Shown here: positions 13,201-24,643 of the stretch, piece after piece
Layout: each line of letters begins with the position of its first letter
Position numbering within the stretch: position 1 is the stretch's first letter
NCBI RefSeq assembly: GCF_003369915.1
Contig: NC_046675.1
Coordinates: 868,001-932,000, forward strand
From: Drosophila miranda
Taxonomy: Eukaryota > Arthropoda > Insecta > Diptera > Drosophilidae
Direction: 5' to 3'
Length of the DNA stretch: 64,000 nucleotides
The notes under the pieces: model-generated
The model's database searches: none
What the model was told of the DNA's origin: nothing
What the model saw: only the letters and a program-made list of their open reading frames with translations
Position numbers and translations under genes: made by a program

Positions 13201-13347
13201 AAGAGATCGGCGAGGGTGACAATCGAGGTGCCGCTGCCTGTCAACTTACCCCCCAAGCCCTACCTCTCCATCATCGACCTCAATCAGCTGACGAGGGGCA
13301 GCCTGAAGCTCAAATCGAACAGTTTCGATGCAGCCGACAGGCGATAG
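10266..13347 (+). CDS. Cytosolic metallocarboxypeptidase, CCP6/AGBL4 type
   Basis: M14-family zinc carboxypeptidase of the cytosolic (Nna1-like) group, which trims glutamates from polyglutamylated tubulin and other proteins. Exons 10266-10278, 11305-11870, 11941-12315, 12390-12705 and 12767-13347 join in frame to about 616 residues. The first exon encodes only MGDS plus one base, and intron 1 is about 1 kb. Residues 5-16 are acidic. The N-terminal beta domain contains EFEYDLFLRPDTCNPRF. The catalytic domain keeps the zinc ligands H231 and E234 (HSSE, where vertebrate CCP6 has HPGE) and H329 (IDLHANSS), the substrate-site NR at 290-291 (DMNRNW) and catalytic E402 (YTLEVS). From about residue 450 there is a long basic, Ser/Gly-rich tail including a Gly run and HAPISYNNLSICY. 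A polyadenylation hexamer AATAAA lies at 13444-13449. Probably the CG31019 orthologue. Confidence 0.93.
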
Positions 13348-15315
13348 AAAGAGAGTGAGTGAGTGTGAGAGAGAGAGAGAGAGAGAGAGTAAGTGGATAA
13401 CCGTAATTTTTCCTTTTGTACGCTTTCCGCTTCGTTTTTTCTAAATAAACAGTTAATGTCTCCGAAAATTGAGCAACAAGTCAGGTGGGTCGGCGAATGA
13501 GTGGGAATGCCATTTGCTGGGCTTATCCGCTTATCTCTGTGCTGTTGCGCACCATTTGGCCCCCTGCCAGGAGGCGATTCGTCGGGAGGGGAATGGCTCG
13601 ACTCATTGCATTGCGAGATAGCACTCATCACTCGTATCAAGTCGAATCATGTCTAGGTGGGTGTCTATTGCATATTAAAAGCGCCGTTAGATGTGACTAC
13701 GAACAAATAAACAAAGAGCAGCCACTATGCAAACACACGAACACACACACACACAGTGTGAGAAATGAGTGGCAAGTGAGTCGAGTGTGTGCGACGCGAC
13801 CTTCTACTCAACAACAGCACGTGAGTGCAGAGTGCGAGTGTAATATCAATTAGCTGGATGTCTGTCCCACTTTTATCTTATCTTATACACACACATAAAT
13901 ATAGCAAATTATAGCAATGCAGTCAGCGGCAGGCATCAGCTGTACCACCCATTACCTGGGAAAGGATCGGGGGCAGGCGACAGAAATCTCACTCAGCCAC
14001 ACTCGACTCGGAAAACACGCGCGAAAACCGCTGATAAGAGTGTGGCGAGCGTGCCAGCAGCAAGGCGGAATGTGAGTGGATCAGCAGGCAGGCAGCAACC
14101 GAAAGACCGAACCGAGTGTAAGGGCTTCCGACCTGATTAACGCTTTCAATTAACATGAAATCAATAAAAAAAAGACAGACCGGACTCTTCTTTCTCGGTT
14201 CCTCTTTTGTATAAATAAAAGCGAATTGGAATAGAAGGCAAAATGGAGCGCAAAATAGAGTGAGGTGAGAGCGGCCAGCGTTGCCAGACTGCCAGAGTAA
14301 TATGCTAACAGCTGTTTGATGTGGCAGTGTATGGATGCAGTTATTTAAATTATTCAAAATAAATGTTTTTAAATGGCAAATAACAAAATCAAAGCAAAGA
14401 GAACACCAGACCACGGGGAGGGTGGTGAAGGGCACAGTTTGGGAACAGGAACTGGTTTTTTGGTTAGCACGCAATTTCAAATTGGTTAAACAAACAAGCA
14501 ACAGAAACGTCTGTACATATAAATGGAATATATTCTCACAACCTGGCTAACAGCATGTTGACGGGCACTGGGAAGGTAGACACAGACACAGTTACAGGAG
14601 GGAGAGGGAGAGGAGTGGAGAACACAAATGATTAAAACACAAAGCGGGAGGGAGGAGGGTAGATACACACACACACAAACATCAGAAACACGCCGTGGGA
14701 GAGACACTAATTAAATTATATGTATATGGAACACAGAAATATGTAAATGGAAAGCCAAAAGCCGCTTTTACTTGTTCCGCTGCAGCAGCATGACGCAGTT
14801 CCTCTGAATATGGCTGCACTTCTTCGATATCTATATCTTCTTCTCCTTCTCCTCTTGTTTTCGTTGTTTTATCTGAATTATTGATTGAAATTCTCGAGTT
14901 ATTTTTACAGTTATTCTGACTCTTTCGCTGCGCGTGAGAACAGCAACTGAAGTGGCGTAGGCGTGGGCGGACGCAGCTGCTACACACGGTGCAGCACAGA
15001 GAAATAAATAGAGAAGTACACACACACACTGAACTTAGCTGAAGCAACTAGAGAGATAATTACTCTTTGGGGAGGACACGTTCGAAAATAAATTGCTCCG
15101 AAATGAGTTTCTAATCTGCCAGCTGTTGAGTGTTGAGCGGGGCGTTGCCAGACAGTCGTTCTGCGCAAATGAGCACATTTTGTGCACTCGATAAAAGCAC
15201 TCGACTGGCAAATTGGTGAGCGGGGAAAATTTTAAATGTGGAGCGTGCAAAATATTTTGTTTTAGCGTGAAATGTACCGAGATCATTGATATAAAGTGTT
15301 TTAAACTCTTTGGAC
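13348..15315. other. Intergenic region with 3' UTR and GA repeat
   Basis: Contains the 3' UTR of the carboxypeptidase gene, including a (GA)n run at about 13366-13389 and AATAAA at 13444-13449, then non-coding sequence with short CA runs (13741-13755 and 14665-14680) up to the first PH4-alpha gene. The open frames are repeat-driven and I see no gene. Confidence 0.6.
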
Positions 15316-17089
15316 ATGTTGCTGGTGCTATTGTTTTATATCTGCGCATGTTCTGCCGATGAGGAAGCAGACTATAGTTTGGCTGTGGATTCCCTGGGGG
15401 AGCTGATACCGTTGGAACGCTCCTATTACGGCAATTTGAGTGCATTTGCGGACAAAATGGAGGCAAAATTGAGCACGATTCGACGGTAAACAAATATTTG
15501 TATGGAATAAAATTGACAATTAATTGATTAATATTCTTGTCAGGGCACTTTCCAAGATGCGCCCTGTCCTGGAGGCGGCCGAGGACAAGCAAGAGCGCTT
15601 TGTGGGAAATCCCCTGCACGCGTACTCCCTTCTGAGACACCAGCACCACGACTGGCCCAATTGGTTGGATTTTGTAGAGGAATCTGTTGGTGCAGAGGAG
15701 ATTAAGCACTTCCGCTCTCTGGAACTGCTGCTCCCTAGCCGGGCGGACATAGCCGATGCTGCTTTTGGATTGAAGCAGATCCGGGATATGTATGGGCAGA
15801 CTGAGCGGGATATGGCCATCGGACTGCTCGATGGACAGCAGCATAAGTGAGATACTGCTGCCGCGAAAGGATTCCGAACTGATTTTCCTCTTTTGCAGCG
15901 TCCAACTCACTGCCATGGATTGCTGGAGCCTGGGCAAACATTACTTCCACCTGAAGAGCTTTGTGCAGGCGAGTGTTTGGCTGGGATTGGCCGCGGATCG
16001 GTACAATGTCAGTGAGGAGGATATATATGCTGTCCAGGGCTTCCATCGCGTTGAGTTGTGGCAGCTGCAGGCGGGATCTCTGATGCGACAGAGTGGGATA
16101 CCATTTTCCTCTTACATTTCTACGTTTCAAGAGATTACCTTTCGCAGGTCGCAACGATGATGCCTTGGCTGTCATTATCGGTGCCTTGGAAAAGCTGCCT
16201 TTCGACATGCGTCTGCTGAGCCTGCGTTCGAGGCTGGAAAACCGCTGGCTAGTGAGGCCCCGCCTGGACTACGAAGAGGATCCTCTGCCAGCAGTCACCG
16301 ATGTGCAGCGAGGATGTCGCGGCGAGTACCCATGGAAGTCGAGGCTCCACTGTCGGTTCAGTTGGAGACCATCCTTCTATGCCCGACTTAAGGTGGAAGA
16401 GGTCCTGCTGGATCCCTACATTGTGCTCTACCACGACGTGGTGTCCGGTAAGGAAATGGAGCTGCTTAAGGACTACGGAAGGACGAATCTCACGCATGAT
16501 TCCCTGAGAAGCGGGCTTTCGGCTAAGCACTGCGCTCTCCCTGAATCCCTTCCGCTGGTGCAGAGCCTCCACCAGCGACTTTGGGACATGACTGGATTGA
16601 GTTTAAACGGATCCGAGAGTTGGCTTATTACCAACTACGGGATTGGGGGCTTCCTTGGCCTCCACAAGGACTACTTCGATGAGGTTATCCTTACGTTATT
16701 CTTTTACAACCTTATAGATTTTCATTTTGTGATTGCATTTTGCAGATCGAAGAGGAATTGCAAGGCGACAATCGCCTGTTCACCATCCAGATATTTGTAA
16801 GTTGAGAAGCAGGTCTTCATACAGGATAAACTGACTCGTTATTCCCTTCTTTCCTTCTTCCCTTCAGCTGAGCAACGTCTCGCAGGGCGGCTACACAGTG
16901 TTCCCCAATCTGGAAGTGGCCGTGAAGCCCCAAGCAGGCACTGCTTTAGTCTTCTACAATCTGCTGGACTCGTTGGTGGGGGATACACGCACTAGACACT
17001 TTGGCTGCCCCGTCATTGATGGCGACAAGTGGATAGCCACGAAGTTCCTCTCTGCGAAGGAGCAGACCCTCAGGAGGAGGGGGCAATGA
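15316..17089 (+). CDS. Prolyl 4-hydroxylase alpha subunit, cluster gene 1
   Basis: ER-luminal 2-oxoglutarate/Fe(II) dioxygenase subunit that hydroxylates proline in collagen-like repeats, normally paired with protein disulfide isomerase. Exons 15316-15485, 15544-15846, 15899-16092, 16148-16683, 16746-16796 and 16868-17089 join to about 491 residues. A signal peptide (MLLVLLFYICACSA) leads into the P4Ha_N region (HAYSLLRHQHHDWPNW), a TPR-like peptide-binding region (MDCWSLGKHYF) and the catalytic domain starting near SRLHCRF. The iron-binding HxD is present as LHKDYF in NYGIGGFLGLHKDYF, the distal His is in RTRHFGCPVI, and the 2-oxoglutarate Lys lies ten residues further on (IDGDK), so the active site looks intact. 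Introns after the HxD exon and after TIQIF are shared with the next gene and absent from the other paralogues, marking these two as sisters. The last donor-acceptor pairs fit well except GTTATC after FDE. Confidence 0.9.
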
Positions 17090-17232
17090 AAGTTTATTCT
17101 CTGTATTTTGCACGCATAAACGATGCTTTTTTATTGGCAGAGATAATTAAATTTGTCAGGGCATAATCATCCGTGTCAAATGGCTAAATCTGAAGGCCAG
17201 TTGTGGCATTTCTTGAAGATCATTTCCTCATT

Positions 17233-19028
17233 ATGGCTGCGCTACGGTACACGTTTTTGCTCTTGTGCCTGGCTTGCCCCTTTCTCGAGGCGGTTCTTGA
17301 CGAGAAACGCTTCCAGGGAATGCTAACTCTAGAGCGTGAACTGATTCAGAATCTGCGAGACTATGCCCTGGAGCTGACGGGGAAGATCAGCCTCATCAAT
17401 GGGTGAGTCTGAAAGAGGGTCCTTTCCCTTCTGATCGATACCTCTTCGTCCTCCATAGCGCTCTGAGGGAGTACAACGAAGAGATCGAAGAGGCCAACGA
17501 GGATCCGGAGCTGTATCTGTCGAATCCGCTGAATGCCTTCCGGCTGATACGGCACATGCACCAGGATTGGGTCAGCTGGCAGGTATACATGGAGGAGCAA
17601 GTAGGGCCTGATCAGGTGGCGAAGCTGGAACGCATCCTGCCGCAGCTGCCACAGCGGCAGGACTTCCAGGCGGCGGCCCAAACAGTGCAGAGCCTGGCCG
17701 AGTTTTACGCATACGAACCTTCCTTCCTGGTGGCCCAAAAGGAGTTCTACAGGTGAGAAAGGATAGCTTCTCCTGAGTAAACCCCCTCCTTACCTCCTGG
17801 TTTCGTTTAGCAGCCTTTATCTTTCCCCTTTGGACTGCTACCACATGGGTTTGGAGATATACAAGAAGGAGAACTACCATGAGGCCATCAAATGGTTCAC
17901 CGTAGCAGCCGAGAACTACACCGCGTCGCCGTACAGCGATCTCTACAGCGTGCTGGGTACGTCTCGCTCTGAGGCGTATCGAATGCAGGCCAGGACCTAC
18001 GACAAACTCAGTGGGTGATGGTCACAGATCCAAAGATCTCCGCGTAAATTTTTGTTCTCTTGCAGACCGAGAGGAGGTGTTCCTGGCCTACCAGAATGCC
18101 GTAATACTTGATGAATACAACGTGCACCTGCTGCAGGAGTCCGGTGTCCAAGAGCTGCGCAGCCTGCGCGAGCCCGAGCCCATGAAACCCATCGTGGCGC
18201 CCGTGACTACGCCCAGTCCACTGCAGCGCCAGTGTCAGGAAAGCTTCGACGCGCACTTCGCCGTTTGTGCGTACAATTCGATATTGTCGCCCTTCCTGTG
18301 GCTGGCCCCGCTACGCTACGAGGAGGTGCTCTCCTCTCCCTACATTGTAATCTACCGGAATGCCTTCTACGAGACAGAGGTCGCACATATCCGAGACGCC
18401 CTCAAGCGGTGTCCACTGGAAGCCATGATCCATATGGATGGCGGTATAGAAGGCTGTTCTGTCCCGGATGAATACAGTCCGGTGATGAAGCGCCTGGAGC
18501 AGCGGGTGCTGGACATGACGGATTACTTCAAGCCCGCAGATAACTTCCATGTGCTAGAGTACGCCCAGCAAGAGCCCTTCCGTCTGTTCCAGCTGTTCAA
18601 GGACTCCTCCAAAGTAATCGGATGATCCTTTTAGGTTTCCTTGTCTCTCTTTCCTTTATGTATGATTTCATTGCAGTTTTCCGACCTGGACTTTAACGAA
18701 ATCGAGGGAACTGCTATCTTCTTTGTAGGTTTTAAGGAAATTTCTGCCTACCTCACTGATTGCCATTTCTTTCCAGCTGAATGATGTAGAGGTTGGCGGA
18801 GCTATCACTATACCACACTATCCAATGTCAGTGCATCCGCGGCAGGGCGACGTCTTGATCACATTCCACGAAGGCGACTTTGAGCACACCGTCTGCCCCA
18901 ATGTGGTGGGCAGTGGATTGGGTATAGCTTTGGCAGTCCTTCGCCAGTTGAGGCCTCTCATCAATGATCGATAATATTCTCTTTTTGCAGTCTTGTTAAA
19001 GTTTCTGTACGTGGACCCGGAAGACTGA
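17233..19028 (+). CDS. Prolyl 4-hydroxylase alpha-like protein with lost catalytic residues, cluster gene 2
   Basis: PH4-alpha family member starting only 144 bases after cluster gene 1. Exons 17233-17402, 17459-17752, 17811-18010, 18066-18613, 18677-18724, 18777-18921 and 18991-19028 join to about 480 residues. The ATG at 17233 places a good signal peptide (MAALRYTFLLLCLACPF) at the start; an in-frame ATG at 17203 would bury it. The P4Ha_N domain (NAFRLIRHMHQDWVSW) and TPR region (LDCYHMGLEIYKKENYHEAI) are well kept. In the catalytic domain the usual YGxGGHxxxHxD stretch reads YAQQEPFRLFQLF, so the iron-binding His and Asp are replaced by Phe and Leu. The distal His survives (FEHTVCP), but the 2-oxoglutarate Lys ten residues on is Gly. 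The reading frame and splice sites are intact, so it looks like a pseudoenzyme rather than a pseudogene. It has an extra short last exon. AATAAA lies at 19109-19114. Confidence 0.87.
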
Positions 19029-19937
19029 GCGAAGCGGTCCTCCCATTCTTCCCCATTCGATGCGGTGGGGAGCCGAGCAATAATCAATCGCAGCACTTTA
19101 CGCCCATCAATAAAGCTGTACTTTGCACAAGACAAAAATTTGAAATTTTAAATTTAACTTAAATTACATTTTTTTCATATTATTTTTAAATAGATATAAA
19201 ATTCCTTCTTAGTCTTTATTAATTATGCACAGAAAAATTAGACATTTGAAAAGTTGTACGTTTTTTTTACCATTCTTAATATTTCTTCTTGGGCATTTTT
19301 TTTTAAATTTTGTTGTTCTCTTTTTTATGATGTAGCCTAGCGTGACAAATTTAATTTTGAATATTTTGTATATGAGATAATTGTCTTATAATTTGTATAA
19401 TTGCGATTGTAATCTAAGATTGTTTGACATATGTCTCGCTTTAAAGCATCCATACCGTCGATAACTGTTTTGTCTCGGGCACAAATTTATATATATCTGA
19501 TGCGTAACATGTGTAGATGGTTAATACAGCTTTTAAAGCACCACGATCGTATTTTTGTATATTTTTTTTCACCAATCGACACGAGCCTCTTTTTGCAAGA
19601 TTTTTAAATTATTTGGGATCCTAAGCGAACAATATTTTGTGGCATAACAGCTGATTTTGGATAACCTTCGAGAAATTCAGTCTTTTACCGGTTTGTCACA
19701 ATCAAAGTTGAACTAAGCTGATCTAAGTATTCTTTGCTTAAAAATACACATCACATATGATAGAAAATCATCGTCGACCATTGGGTCCTATTAGGGCTAA
19801 AAGCGACCTTGGCCGGAAACTTAAATAGCAACCCTCGTATTTTTCTCGCAAACATCTGTGTTCCCGTCACACTATAATCTCATTGAAAGCGGGGAAAATA
19901 CCATGAAAAGGAATCGTTTCTCAGATACAAGACTACA
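19029..19937. other. AT-rich intergenic region
   Basis: Strongly AT-rich spacer after the polyadenylation hexamer of the second PH4-alpha gene. No open frame of interest. The 5' UTR and promoter of the third PH4-alpha gene must lie toward 19937, but I see no clear core promoter motif. Confidence 0.6.
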
Positions 19938-21919
19938 ATGCTACCACTCGCATCTATGCAAGTGATCCTCCAGGCCCTCCTGATGCTCGCGAGTGCTGCT
20001 GTTCAGAGTCAGAGTCAGAGTAAGACAAAAGGGGAAACGAGCTCCAATCCACCCAAGGAGTTTATGACCTCAATGGCAGACCGAATGGAGCTGCTCCTGC
20101 TGGACAGGCAGCTGATCTCAAACCTCGTGCAATATGCTGAAGAGTTGCAGAAAAAAGTCGACGTTCTGCGGAGGTGAGACTCGAGATAACAAGACCCGAC
20201 CCTCTGCAAACTGTTTTAATCGCTTGGGTGGGGTTGGGTGCCGACACAGATTTGCAAAGGCGATGCGCATACCCCTTAAGGGAGCGAAGGGCAGGGAGGA
20301 GGAGTACCTATCGAATCCGCTGCACAGTTTCCCACTCATCCGACACATGCACGAGGACTGGCGCCATTTAGAGAAGTTCATGCGGCAGCCTGTGGGGCAG
20401 GGTGAGTGCAAATCTACGAAAGAATAATGCATATAATCGCCGCGCTTTCCATTCAGATCAGATTAATTTCCTCAAAAACAAGGCAACGAAATTTCCTTCA
20501 GTAGAAGAGACCGAGGATGCCACGGAGGCTATTTATCGGATTATTCGTACCTATGATGTGGGGCCAGGGGATCTCGTCCACGGGATAATCGAAGGTGTGC
20601 ACTACAAGTAGGTGTTCAGCAGGATTTCTCTACTTCAGCCGATCATTCAATGTTCCTCCTGCAGCAGTAGCATTTCAGTCATCGATTGCTTCTCTCTTGG
20701 GAAACTGCTTTTCCATTGGGGAGAGTACGGAAAAGCTGCACAATTTCTGGCCTACTCGTTGGACCTGGTAAGACCAGAGCATTATTCGGTCCTTCATGTG
20801 CTGGGATTGACTTCAAGTGAGGTCTTCATGCTACTGTCCCGCTGTTTCGTGGAGCTCGGTGAGTGATCACGACCCGACATTCCTCTGCTGAAGATCAATC
20901 TCACATTAATTTTCAGACCTAGAAGATAACGCTCGAACGATGATAACAGACCACCCTGATCTGGCAGAGCACTCGGAGCGTCTGCTCAACTTCTACACAA
21001 GCACGAGACACGTCCCAGTTTCGGAGGAAATGAAGCCCATTCTGGACGAGGAATTCAATCAGATCTGCCGCTCCTCGCACCAAAATAAACCCTCGCGCCT
21101 GCACTGTCGCTACAATGCCACAACCACACCCTTCCTGCGCCTGGCCCCGCTACGGATGGAGGAGCTGTCGCTGGATCCTTATATCGTCGTCTACCATAAT
21201 GTCCTCTCCGACGCGGAAATAGCCGAAGTGGAGCGCGTTGCAGAGCCGCTTCTGAAAAGCATTGGCGTGGGGGAGATGGACAACAGTAAAAAGAGCAAGG
21301 TGCGCACCGCCCTGGGAGCTTGGATCCCCGACGAAAATATGCATGTCTCCGGCTGGCCGGTGCTACAACGTATCCTCAGACGCATACACGACATCACCGG
21401 ACTGATTATAAAGCTGGGCCAGGTCGTGCAGCTGATAAAATACGGCTACGGGGGCCACTACGACACCCACTTCGACTACCTTAATGCCTCCCTTCCGATC
21501 ACCCAGGCCTTAGGTGACCGCATGGCCACTGTCCTTTTCTACGTGAGTCGGTTTCAAGCTTCTTTTTAAGCTCTTACTAACCGATGGATTCTCTGTTTAT
21601 CACCTGAAGCTTAACGATGTAAAACACGGCGGCTCCACTGTCTTTCCGCAACTACAACTGAAGGTCCCCTCGGAGCGGGGCAAGGTCCTCGTCTGGTACA
21701 ACATGCACGGGGAGACGCACGATCTGGACAGTCGAACCCTTCATGGTTCTTGCCCCGTCATCGATGGCGCCAAAACGGGTGAGTATTTCTTGTGGGTTTT
21801 CATTTCTCCAGCTACAATTTACTTCCCCTTTTGCAGTCCTGTCCTGCTGGATACACGAGTGGGATCAAATGTTTATCCAGCCCACCTATCATCCAGGGAA
21901 TAGATCGTTTATCACTTAG
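19938..21919 (+). CDS. Prolyl 4-hydroxylase alpha subunit, cluster gene 3
   Basis: Secreted/ER PH4-alpha subunit. Exons 19938-20173, 20250-20401, 20457-20607, 20665-20858, 20917-21542, 21610-21778 and 21837-21919 join to about 536 residues. The signal peptide is near residues 1-22, followed by a SQSQSQ stretch, the P4Ha_N region (FMTSMADRMELLLLDRQL; NPLHSFPLIRHMHEDW), a TPR region (VIDCFSLGKLLFHWGEY) and the catalytic domain from SRLHCRYNATTTPFLRLAPL. Catalytic residues are intact: HFD in YGYGGHYDTHFDYL, distal His in RTLHGSCPVI and the 2-oxoglutarate Lys in IDGAK. A 55-base intron after VGQ, absent in cluster genes 1, 2 and 6, is shared only with the two minus-strand copies downstream. It faces those copies tail to tail. 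Alternative NAGNAG acceptors precede exon 4. Confidence 0.92.
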
Positions 21920-22696
21920 ATTATGGAGCAATTGTAAGGCTAAGGCTTAGAAGAGATCATATAAAAGAGATCGATGCGAGTGAAAGAAGCGAGTGTGCCG
22001 GGGTTTGGCGCATGGGGCTAGCCCCCAAGTATATAACAACAATTTTCAAAAGTAAAGCCGCTATATCATTTCCACCAACTGATTTTGATGGAGTAATTTT
22101 TATTTTATAGATTGATTCATTAATATTGCAACAAAAAAATATTCGGTCTCTAGAGCACGTATGTACTTATTAGGTAATTTATTTATTTTTTTTCGAAACA
22201 TTTGGTTGTATTTGTCATGAAGAAGAATACGAGGTATGGTAAAAATATGAGAGGGTCTCAGCACTCGACTACACCAGTAGCCAAGCAACTTATTATTATA
22301 ACTAATAACGCTCTGCAGCAAAATCAGGGAAGAATGCGGTGTTAGTGCCAGTTTAGTAACGGTGAAACGGCGTATTCGGAGAGCCAAGCATTTGAACTGT
22401 AAGTTCGTCTGTTCGTCCGCCTTGATCTCAGAGGCTATACGAGATAGGGACCCCAAGGGACCAGGCACGAACATCACTGTAAGTAAATATGATAGCGACA
22501 CGAGGCTTGTCGATCGGCCGAAAGTCGATCTACATACTTTTTAAGTGACCGTTTATTTCGACTTATTCCAGTGTGGCGGTACAGTTAGGGACTAATATTG
22601 CCTGATAGGTGTTAGCCCACCACATAACTCTTGATTCTCTTTTATTGCCTGATACAAAAATAGACCTGTATCGTTAATCTTCTCACATTATATAAC
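21920..22696. other. Spacer between convergent PH4-alpha genes 3 and 4
   Basis: Centre of the inverted PH4-alpha array: both flanking genes end here. It contains 3' UTR sequence, is AT-rich, and has no convincing coding sequence. I see no long palindrome at the centre, so any original inverted-repeat junction has decayed or is offset. Confidence 0.55.
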
Positions 22697-24643
22697 TTAA
22701 TAGATAAACGCCCTATTCCCTGGGCGATAAGTGGGTTGGGTAAACATTTGATCTAGCTCGTGTATCCAGCAGGACAGGACTGCAAAAGAGGGGATACATT
22801 TCAGCTTTATAAAGACGAAGGGAAATACTCACCCGTTTTGGTGCCATCGATGACGGCGCAAGAACCGTGTTCGGTCTGAATGTCCAGATCGTGCGTCTCT
22901 CCCCGCATATTGTACCAGAAGAGGACCTTGCCCCGCTCCGAGGGAACTTTCAGCTGTGGATGGGTAAAGACAGTGGAGCCGCCGTGCTTCGCATCGTTCA
23001 GCTTCGGGAGATAAATAGCATAACCTTCAGTTATTCAGAGCTCAAAAAGAAAGTGAAACCAACTCACGTAGAAGAGGACAGTCGCTATGCGATCGCCCAT
23101 AGCGTGGATGCTCGGAATGGAGGCGTTAAAGTAGTCGAAGTGGATATCGTAGTGGCCCCCGTAGCCGTATTTTATCAGCTGCATGGTCTGATGATCGTTA
23201 ATGATCAACCCGGTCATGTCGTGTATGCGCCTGAAGATACGTTGTATCACTGGCCAGCCCGAGACCTCCATATTATAGTCGGGGATCCAAGCTCCCAGGG
23301 CGGTGCGCACCTTGCTTTTCATTGACTTTTTCTTTTCCGCTATGTATACGGAACTGCGCACCAAAAGCGGCTCTGCAACGCGCTCCACTTCGGCTATTTC
23401 CGCTTCGGAGAGCACATTGTGGTAGACCACGATATAAGGATCCAGCGACAGCTCCTCCATCCGTAGCGGGGCCAGGCGCAGGAAGGGTGTGGTTGTGGCA
23501 TTGTAGCGACAGTGCAGGCGCGAGGGTTTATTTTGGTGCGAGGAGCGGCAGATCTGATTGAATTCGTCGGGAAGAATAGACTTAATTTCCTCCGAAGCTG
23601 GGACGTGTCTCGTGCTTGTGTAGAAGTTGAGCAGACGCTTCGAGTGCTCCGCCAGATCAGGGTGGCCCATGAGTGTCGTTCGAGCGTCCGTTTCCTGGTC
23701 TGAAAATTAATGAGAAATTGATTTTAAGCTGGGGAAAGTCGGATCATAATCACTCACCCAGCTCCACGAAACAGCGGGCCAGTAGCATGAAGACCTCACT
23801 TGAAGCCAATCCCAGCGCATGGAGGACCGAATAATGCTCTGGTCTTACATTGTCCAAGGAGTGGGCTAACAGCTCTGCAGCCTTGCCGTACTCGCCCCAC
23901 TGGAAGACTAGGGTTCCAAGAGAGAAGCAATCGATGACTGAAATGCTACTGCTGCAGGAGAAACATGGAATGAACGGCTGAAGTAGAACAAACCTGCTGG
24001 AGACCTACTTGTACTGTACGCCATCGATTAGCCCCTGGACAAGATCCGCTGGCTCCACATTATAGGTGAGAATAATCCGACAAATAGCCTCCGTGGCTTC
24101 CTCAGTCTCTTCTACTGAAGGAAATTTCGTTGCCTTGTTTTTGAGGAAATTAATCTGATCTGAATGGAAAGCGTGGCGATTATATCCATTATTCTTTCGT
24201 AGATTTGCACTTACCCTGCCCCACAGTCTGCCGCATGAACTTCTCTAAATGCCGCCAGTCCTCGTGCATGTGTCGGATGAGTTGGAAACTGTGCAGCGGA
24301 TTCGATAGGTACTCCTCCTCCCTGCCCTTCGAATCCTCCAGAGGTATTTGCATCGCCTTTGCACATCTGTGAGAGCACCCAACCCCACCCAAGCGATTTA
24401 AACGGGGGTCGGATCCCGTTATCTCGAGTCTCACCTCTGCAGAACGTCGACTTTTTTCTGCAACTCTTCAGCATATTGCACGAGGTTTGAGATCAGCTGC
24501 CTGTCCAGCAGGAGCAGCTCCATTCGATCAGCCATTGAGGTCATAAACTCCTTGGGTGGATAGGAGCTCGTTTCCGTGCTCGTCTGACTCTGACTCTGAC
24601 CAGCAGCACTCGTAAGGATTATGAGGATCAGGAGTGGCAGCAT
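22697..24643 (-). CDS. Prolyl 4-hydroxylase alpha subunit, cluster gene 4
   Basis: Paralogue of cluster genes 3 and 5, on the minus strand. Exons 24643-24435, 24366-24215, 24159-24009, 23951-23758, 23699-23068, 23001-22833 and 22779-22697 join to about 529 residues. A signal peptide (MLPLLILIILTSAAG) precedes the same SQSQ stretch and P4Ha_N domain. The TPR region contains VIDCFSLGTLVFQWGEY. Catalytic residues are intact: HFD in YGYGGHYDIHFDYF, distal His in EHGSCAVIDGTK, and that Lys for 2-oxoglutarate. The first three exons are almost identical to gene 5, whereas much of the catalytic exon is closer to gene 3 (for example VRTALGAWIPD). The VGQ intron and the NAGNAG acceptor before exon 4 are conserved. 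About 70 bases upstream of the ATG are also nearly identical to gene 5, so the promoter was probably duplicated too. Confidence 0.92.

Noticed and set aside
21920-22696. A long perfect palindrome at the centre of the inverted PH4-alpha array
   Set aside because: Comparison of the two sides by eye shows no extended complementarity beyond the coding exons.
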